Source of the DNA: Purpureocillium takamizusanense
Taxonomy: Eukaryota; Ascomycota; Sordariomycetes; Hypocreales; Ophiocordycipitaceae
Length of the DNA stretch: 64,000 bases
Direction: 5' to 3'
Assembly (NCBI RefSeq): GCF_022605165.1
Contig: NC_063075.1
Location: 558,001 to 622,000, forward strand
The position numbers and the translations under genes were made by a program. Positions 57,272 to 64,000 of the stretch are shown here, in pieces; the stretch's first letter is position 1, and every line of letters starts with the position of its first letter. The notes under the pieces are model-generated. The model had not been told where the DNA came from. It worked only from the letters and a program-made list of their open reading frames with translations, and did not search any database.

Positions 57272-58418
57272 GCTGGGGACGCCGCGGGGTCATGGCGAGC
57301 GAGCCTGACACTGCGGGGCGCGACTGCGGATCGGCGGCGGCGACGCGAATATGTCTCTCTGTCGGAGAGCCTCCCGTTGCTGATGGCATGCAAGGCTTTT
57401 GCGAGGCGTGCTCTGGACTGCACCGTGAGCGAGCCGCGAGTACCAAGGCAACGGGAAAGAAGAAGCTGTACGGGAGAGGCTGGCTGGAGGGTTGGAGGTT
57501 CAAGATTCGATGTTGGAGGCTCCGATCGGGAGAGTCTGGGGAAGCTCAGCTCGTGGACAACGCTTGTCCCAATGGGGCTTTGGCGGACGTATGGTGGGGC
57601 TGGACCTGTCTGGATTGAGGCTGTTGGCTGGCGGGTGGCTGTTGTGCAACTGTGATGCCTGGATTGGATGCTGTAGAAGTGATGGGCTGGTGAGGGTCAG
57701 CGGGAAAGCAGGGTGAGGGTTCCAATAGGAGGACCTACCTACCTACCTAAGCAGCAGCCACGGGCAGGGCTAGGGCTGTAAGGTATTCGATGGCCAACCT
57801 CAAGAGCCGCTGAACATGTGCCTGGTTTGCGGTCTTGCTGCCGGGTCATCGGAGGGGAGACACGGGAGGGAGGGCATTGGAGCAATACCTGAAGTACCCT
57901 ACTACTTGTTAAGGCACTAAGGTGCTAGAAGTACCTAAGGGCACTAGGTACTAGGTTAGTAGTGGATTGGTACCTTGATCATGTGCAGTATATTGTACAA
58001 ATACTTCGTACAGTGCCGGACAAAAGGCAGGTGGCATCGGGTAGCGCCTACCGCGCAGAGCTGAGACGTCATCTCACTTGGTTCACTGGCGACGGGGCCA
58101 TCGATCCAATGGCATCTAAACACTCGGCAGGCGCGGCGCGGGGACTTCATCTGCGGCAGGCGCGGCCGATGCAGCCTTTCTCTTCGTTGGCCGTCATGGA
58201 CCGAGGGATAATAAGTCGCGCCTCGTGTCGCCGCAAGCTTGCGTCCGCTTTCAACACAGGTCGTATTTCTTGCTTGCTCTCTGGCTGTTGGGAATCAGCT
58301 GCAACACAAAGCTATCATTACCGTCCACATCCATCCCAGACTCCTAGCATAGAAGTCGCCACGTGCTTCGCGCTTCCATACGACACCCATATCAGCACCC
58401 AGTCGACATCATCAAGTC
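57272..58418. other. intergenic with CCTA/TACCT motif clusters
   Basis: About 1.1 kb. It contains CCTACCTACCTACCTA near 57733-57750 and a dense series of TACCT/AGGTAC/CTAAGG motifs at 57890-57960. No gene recognised. Confidence 0.5.
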
Positions 58419-60233
58419 CTACACAGCTGGGGCAGCAGCCCGCTTGTACGCCTTGACCCAAAAGTCGGACTGCAGGAACACGCCGAAATTGGACGATTCC
58501 CACGGCTTGGTCGGATCGACAAGACACAGATCGTACCGTCTCAAGAGCTGTTGCTCAACACGTCAGCATGACGTTCTCAAGACCCCTGCCGGCCCCGGGC
58601 ATCTTACCTCGACAAACACCTTGTTGAGCTCCATGAGGGCCACATTTCGTCCCAGGCACTGCCATCGCCCGTACCCAAACACCAGCTCCGCTGTGCCCTC
58701 CATCTCTCTCAGCTTCTCCGGGGACGCCTCGAGCCATCGCTCCGGACGGAACTCGTGGGCGTCGCTGCCCCAGACTTCGGGCCAACGCACGACGCCCCAT
58801 GCACAATATCCGATTCGCGTCCCCTCGGGGAAAAACGTACCCTTAAAGGTGTCACCGCCTTGGGGAACCTCCTTGGCCATGAGACCGGCAACGGGTGGGA
58901 ATATGCGAAGTCCCTCCTTGATTACCGCCTGGAGATATGGCATGCGCCTCGCCTCGCCATCCGTGATGACGGGCCACGTCGGATTGGCTTCTTTGATCTC
59001 GTTTCGGAGAATCTCGCCTACCCGCGCGTTGCAAATGACGTGCAGCATTGTCGCCCGAATTGCCGTCGCCGTCGTGTCGGAACCCGCCAGGCTGTCATAT
59101 GGCACGTTAAAAAGGGGGCATTCCCAGGCAACGCCAACACGTACATCTGCATGAGAATCTCGGACTCGGCCTCGGGCTGCGTGAGCCCCCGTGCAACAAA
59201 GGAGCCCAACATGTCACGCTGCACCTTCTTGTCTGGGCCGAACCGCTCAGCTGCGACCTGCTTGGCGATGCTGCTATCTGTCAGCATCACCTCGTCCATG
59301 GTCGCTCCGCATTACTTACGCCATTGTGCGGCCGAGACCTATGACGTCCTTTTCCGAAGGCAGCATCCAGCGGCAAATTGGCGACGATAGCACGACCATG
59401 AGCCATGGCATCACCGTCGTCACTATGATGTTGGGCATGTTGGTCTCCATGGTCGAGATGTACTCATGCACGTCCGAGTCTGTCGCCACGTCGCCAAACG
59501 GTTCGCCAAACGCCAGGTCCGAAATGACGTCGAGCGTCAAGTATTGCGCTTTTCGTGCAAAGTCAAACGGCCGGTTCGCAGACACATATTTTGTTTCGAT
59601 GAGGTCCAGAAACGCCAAAATGTTATTGTCAATCTTTGATTCGAGCTGGTCAATCTCCTTCCCCGAGTACTGCTCTTGGCAACTTGGTCAGCGCGGGCAT
59701 CTAAATTTGGTGCCTTCGCTTATACGTACACCTGCAGCCATCATCGACCGCAACCTGCTGTGTTTGTCGTCATTGCGCTGGGAGAGGACATTGTCCTTGG
59801 ACGGGTCCAGGCGCATGCCGTCGTACCAGTCTGACCTCTTGTACGGCGTCCGCACATTGAGAATCCGTTTCATAAGATCAGGGTCGCTCGTGACCAAATA
59901 GTTGGGACCGACACGGACCACGGGCCCTGGACGCACGGAGTCAGCTCGACCGTCATCGCGGCCCCATTGATCATCGCCTTTGGACGACCCTACTTGGCCC
60001 AATCGTGTGTAAAGGGATCTGGCGGGCTCACCGTACTTCTGACACGCCTCGTACAGGTCGAGATGCGTCCGACCGCCACCCACGGCCCGTATCAGCCACC
60101 ACTGGGAGATGCCAGCGCTTGGCGGCCCAGGGATGTGCCGCAGCCGCAAGTACTGCCGAAGCGTCAAAACGAGTCTCCATGCAAGGACTGCAAGCACAAT
60201 AGCTGCCAGTGGTCCCACGGGCAGTGCAGCCAT
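58419..60233 (-). CDS. cytochrome P450, pisatin demethylase-like
   Basis: Predicted 496 aa from six exons: 60032-60233, 59730-59926, 59320-59669, 59145-59273, 58608-59091 and 58419-58547; phases close. N-terminal membrane anchor (LAAIVLAVLAWRLVLTLRQY) followed by the proline hinge IPGPPSAG. SGKE after helix C, I-helix LAGSDTTATAIRATM, EGLRIFPP (ExxR), PERWLE and the haem loop FGYGRWQCLG with Cys438. The SGKE and I-helix context resembles pisatin-demethylase/benzoate-hydroxylase-like fungal P450s. A monooxygenase at the ER membrane; substrate unknown, either xenobiotic detoxification or a secondary metabolite step. Intron 59274-59319 is only 46 bp. Confidence 0.9.
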
Positions 60234-61611
60234 GTTTTTTTTTGTGTCTCCTTGAGTCTAGATTGCAGTTCAGACGTGGGCCGCCTCGTCAGCCTTGCGG
60301 TCGGGATGGTCCCAGGATCAGAGTGCGGAGGAAACGATGCACGATGGGGAGACGTGGAAGAGAGAGCGGTCCCCGGGGTGGGCCTCTGCACAAGTTATCA
60401 CTTCTTGACTGAACGAGATGCACAAGATTTGCAATACTCATTCCCTCGGCTACACCGTTTCCACAGACGACGTGTCCTTGGCAGGGTGCTGAATCCAGCT
60501 CGTGCAGGCGAATCATTCGAGCCATGTCCTCACTGCGTGCAGTGGCAGCCGAGAGCAGGGGCGTGGGCAAGACGTTGAAGCTACGTACTAGTTACTACCA
60601 CTAATAATTGACAGGACCCAGAAAAGCAACAGCGGAAGCTTCCCTAGTTTCCGTAGCATTGTCAACCCCCGGCCGAGCGTGGGTGTGGTTGGATGGATGA
60701 GGCACCTAGTAACGTTTAGCACCGACAAACAACATGGTGCGGGACGCGTCCCACCAAGAAATCTTGCCCTTGGCTGCATTGGAGCTGATGGGCTCTTGCA
60801 GTAGCTGATGCAACGGGCCCCGAGGCGGTTGCGGCGTCGACAGAAGCGATCGAGTCGGACAGCGTCGCTGATCGTGACAGCAAGCGTTGGACGCACCGGA
60901 GAAGCTCGTCGATGTTGGATAGCCGACGAAGCCCAAATCTGTCAGCCAGAAAGTCAGGGTACAAGCATCTCGGCTCCAACACTTGTTGAGGGCAGCCCTA
61001 CCAAGTACGCTGCACAAAGCCTCGAGGTCCCCAGAAGAATGCCATCATACATAAATGTACCAACCACACGCGACCCCCTAGCAGGCATCAGGCGCTGGGG
61101 CGGAGGGCGGGATGGCGGGAGGGCGGCTCGGGTGCGGAGTGCGGACTGTTTGATCCTATCCGACCCCTCGACAACGGTGAGACCGCTGATCCTGCTTCGT
61201 AACAATACGCGGCGTTCCCTGCTTGTTAGGCGTCTTGACGCAGGCTGGACCCAAACGCCCGAGGGTCGGCAGGCTGCCGCGGGGGGAAAAAGGGCCCTGC
61301 GAGTCGGGAAATATGTTGCGACAGCGGCAAATCTTACTCATATTGCTTTGTCCAACACCTCGCGGCCAACTCGCCATTGCGCTTCATACTCACATTTGTT
61401 CATACCCCCGTCCCCGCTTACCATCCACTATCTCCTCGACCAGCAAAACTCTGTTTCCTGGGAGCCGCCTCGCGTCGGCCAACTGTCCACAGCCCTGTCG
61501 CGCCTCGGCCTTTGACCACCAGCGATTGACTACGAAGAAGAGCGGCGTACATGATTGGGCTCGCTCAATGAGCATGCAGTTGGCGCGTCCTGTCGTACGG
61601 TCGTCGTCAAC
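60234..61611. other. intergenic, no gene recognised
   Basis: About 1.4 kb between the divergent P450 and methyltransferase genes. The 235-codon frame at 60808-61515 (+) carries no motif and is probably chance. Confidence 0.5.
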
Positions 61612-63506
61612 ATGGTAGACCAGACGCCACCTCAGTCTGTGGAGCCCTTGGTAGCTTCCGAAGTGCGTGAGCAAACCTACCATGTACTGCTGGTAGTGTC
61701 ATCCGACAAGTGCGGGTCATGAACGAGACGGGACGGGGGCCCGTTTTGCAGCGCCGCGCGGCTTCCCACGCGTGGCCCGTTGCCGCGCTTGACTACTAGC
61801 TGACCGGTATCTGACTTTAGGGCGAGGGCGATGACGATCGCGACGATGGCATGGGCGCGGTGAGCACGACCCCAGGATCTCTGCTGATTGCGCCCTCTGA
61901 CATTGTGCATACTACGGACAGTCAATCGCCAGTTCGTCCACATCGCTGTCGTCCAGTATTTTGAGATATCGTGAGGAGAATGGGCGGACGTACCATGCTT
62001 TCAGGGAAGGCAGTATGTGTTCTTGGGTTCCCTTATGCAGGCTGCGATATGCTAACGGTTATGTCAGGATACGTTCTTCCCAATGACGATGTAGGTCAAA
62101 CATCTTTTGTTGCGAGGATATGCAGATGTTGCTAAAGCAGTCGCAGGTAGAAAATGAGCGATTGGGTGTGTATCACGGAGGCACGCGCTTGGGAACGAAC
62201 GACCTTCTAAACTCTCACAGATCTGCAGCACCACCTCTGCACCCTAACGCTTGGGGGGAAGTTGTTCATCTGCCCAGCAGGCACGGGCGAGCCTCTTGGG
62301 AGGGTCCTTGACGCCGGCACAGGGACGGGCATCTGGGCCATAGATTTTGGTAGGTGGCCGTGACCTCGACAGACACAACTTCAGTCACTGACTCAATGCA
62401 CTAGCTGATGAGCACCCTGAGATCCATGTGAGCGATTTGACACCCTTGTCACCGCTGATGCGACGCAGAGTCTCATGCTGTGTAGGTCACAGGCGTCGAC
62501 CTGAGTCCAATACAACCGTCGTTGTATGCGATACTCCCCCTTCCTTTGAGAGGAGAGAAGACCACCGCTGACAGTGATGCAGCGTGCCCCCGAACGTGAC
62601 GTTTTATATTGACGATCTCGAGGACACGTGGACGTTCCAATACAAGTTTGACTTTATCTACTCTCGCATGCTCACGGCCTCCATCTCGGACTGGCCCAAG
62701 TTCCTGCAACAAAGCTACGAGTATGTGTTTCGCGATAAGAGGGGTTGTCTGTTCATTTGTATCATGGTCACTGGCCGACGGACTTGCTGACTGAATTGAA
62801 CAAGCAACCTGAACCCGGGAGGGTGGATTGAGCTGCTCGACGTGCACCTGAAGCTGCAGTCAGACGACAAGACAGTCCCGGCTGATTGCGCGCTAAAGCA
62901 GTGGGGAGACTGGATGCTCGAGGCAGCAGCCAAGCTCAACCGACCGCTCGATAGCATGACATTTTACCAACAGCAACTGATCGACGTGGGGTTCACCAAC
63001 GTTACGGAGCGGATCTTCAAGTGGCCCACGAATTCGTGGCCGCGAGACGACCGACACAAGGAATTAGGTAGGCGTGTGTGCTGTTGCGTCTCCCTCCTCA
63101 TCATCATGTATGGCCTTTGTTCGCCACTCTTTTTCACAAAACAAACAAACAAACAAAGCAATTGAGCTAACGCGACCGGTCACCCACACACGGCTTGTAG
63201 GCATGTGGACGTTTGAGAACCTGGGCAATGGTCTTTCGGGATTGAGCATGGCACTGTTTACCCGCGCGCTGGGGTGGTCCCCCGAGGAGCTGGAAGTGTA
63301 TCTGACGGACGTCCGAAAGCAGATGAGGGACCGCAGCATCCACGGCTACTGGCCTCTGTGAGTTTTAGTGCCCTGACGCCTGCCCTGCCCTGTCCTGCCC
63401 TGCCCCGCCCTGCTTCAAACTGATATTTACTTGAGCTACGAGAAGCTGATGATTGTTGTTACCATGTAGATATGTCGTGTACGCTCAGAAGCCGGGGGGT
63501 TCATGA
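61612..63506 (+). CDS. LaeA-like SAM-dependent methyltransferase
   Basis: Predicted 335 aa from twelve exons: 61612-61662, 61821-61859, 61922-62012, 62068-62090, 62147-62165, 62221-62349, 62405-62427, 62486-62523, 62583-62720, 62805-63067, 63201-63357 and 63470-63506; the phases close, though three exons are only 19-23 bp. The protein reads as the fungal TAM-type methyltransferase: acidic N-terminus (EGEGDDDRDDG), RYREENGRTYHAFREGRYV then LPNDD, DLQHHLCTLTLGGKL, SAM motif I VLDAGTGTGIWAIDFA, VTGVDLSPIQPSFVPPNV (motif II), DDLEDTW, LNPGGWIELLDV and a terminal YVVYAQKPGGS. Relatives include LaeA, the regulator of secondary metabolism, and many cluster methyltransferases. Target unknown. Divergent from the P450. 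Confidence 0.85.
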
Positions 63507-64000
63507 CGGCTGAAAGGCTTGGCCGGCTTGCCCACGGCGCCGCCGTGGAGACGGTCTGGAGGTGACGGCGGCATTAGAACATGAAGTTGACGGACATGTG
63601 CATTTAACAAGGAAGGGCCTTGGTTATTGTTACAAGGAAAATTAACATAACATTTATGAAAATTCGATGACATGACCCAGAACGAGGCAAAACCAAGGAA
63701 CGCTCCTCGAGAGCAGCAATCGTCGCATGGCGCATTTTGTTCAATGCGCTCAGCGGGGGCGGCGGCGGCGGCGGTGCATTATGCCAACTCTTTCGTAACC
63801 CTTAACCCTTTGCCCCGCGGGAGCCACCACCACCACCTTCACCACCAAGACTACTACGTACCACCAACACGACGACCACCGTCGTCGTCGTCGTCGCGGT
63901 CCCGCTGCCTCTTATGCAATGCCCCTCTTTCCACCACTAAAGGCAGCGAGCAGGGGCCCACGATCCCTCCATTCACCATCCCTCCATGCACGCCCACGCA
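63507..64000. other. intergenic with trinucleotide repeats
   Basis: Contains (GGC)n at 63755-63774 and (GTC)n at 63881-63896, plus CCACCA-rich sequence. Probably the start of the next gene's upstream region; no coding call possible. Confidence 0.5.

Noticed and set aside
1..64000. tRNA, rRNA or CRISPR features
   Set aside because: No cloverleaf with a GTTCGA-type box, no rRNA-like sequence and no regularly spaced repeats were found by eye; a tRNA scan would be the decisive check.

Overview
This window is from a filamentous ascomycete, most likely a Sordariomycete and plausibly Hypocreales. The genes have short GT-AG introns (about 46-160 bp) with CTRAC-type branch points. There are two Zn2Cys6 regulators, secreted glycoside hydrolases, a pisatin-demethylase-like P450, a LaeA-like methyltransferase and small cysteine-bearing secreted proteins. 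Gene spacing is wide (0.5-5 kb), and I saw no tRNA, rRNA or CRISPR. Twenty-one protein genes are modelled. Splice sites for all but one were placed by eye so that exon phases close; those models remain unverified by RNA.

Left part (0-18 kb): a nirA-like Zn2Cys6 regulator with a GC-AG intron, an unidentified PPxY protein, a secreted GH1-type beta-glucosidase, a second PPxY protein with a glycine-rich hydrophobic core, an intronless RibD/DHFR-like reductase, an atypical SDR without the catalytic Tyr, an L-serine/threonine dehydratase and a secreted histidine phosphatase.

Nitrogen block (18.1-25.3 kb): this is the most interesting part. One gene fuses an isochorismatase-like cysteine hydrolase to an allophanate-hydrolase-type amidase. 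Next to it is an NCS1 permease, which is divergent from a second amidase. The intergenic spaces carry clustered GATA sites of the AreA type. The simplest reading is uptake plus stepwise hydrolysis of a ureide such as biuret to allophanate and then ammonia.

Middle (27.3-40.7 kb): an alpha-amylase and a GH55 glucanase converge (glucan use). They are followed by an SRPK-like kinase with an abnormal hinge region, a small secreted Cys-rich protein, a ferric reductase divergent from a Ctr copper transporter with a TTTGCTCA copper-response-like box between them, and a GPI/HsbA-type wall protein.

Right part (40.7-64 kb): about 5 kb with no recognisable gene and a decayed Tc1-like fragment, a four-helix membrane protein, a second small secreted protein, a CrpA-like copper-exporting P-type ATPase with a very Cys/His-rich N-terminus, a second Zn2Cys6 regulator, a P450 and a LaeA-like methyltransferase. 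Copper and iron uptake (reductase, Ctr) and copper export (ATPase) therefore lie within 20 kb of each other.
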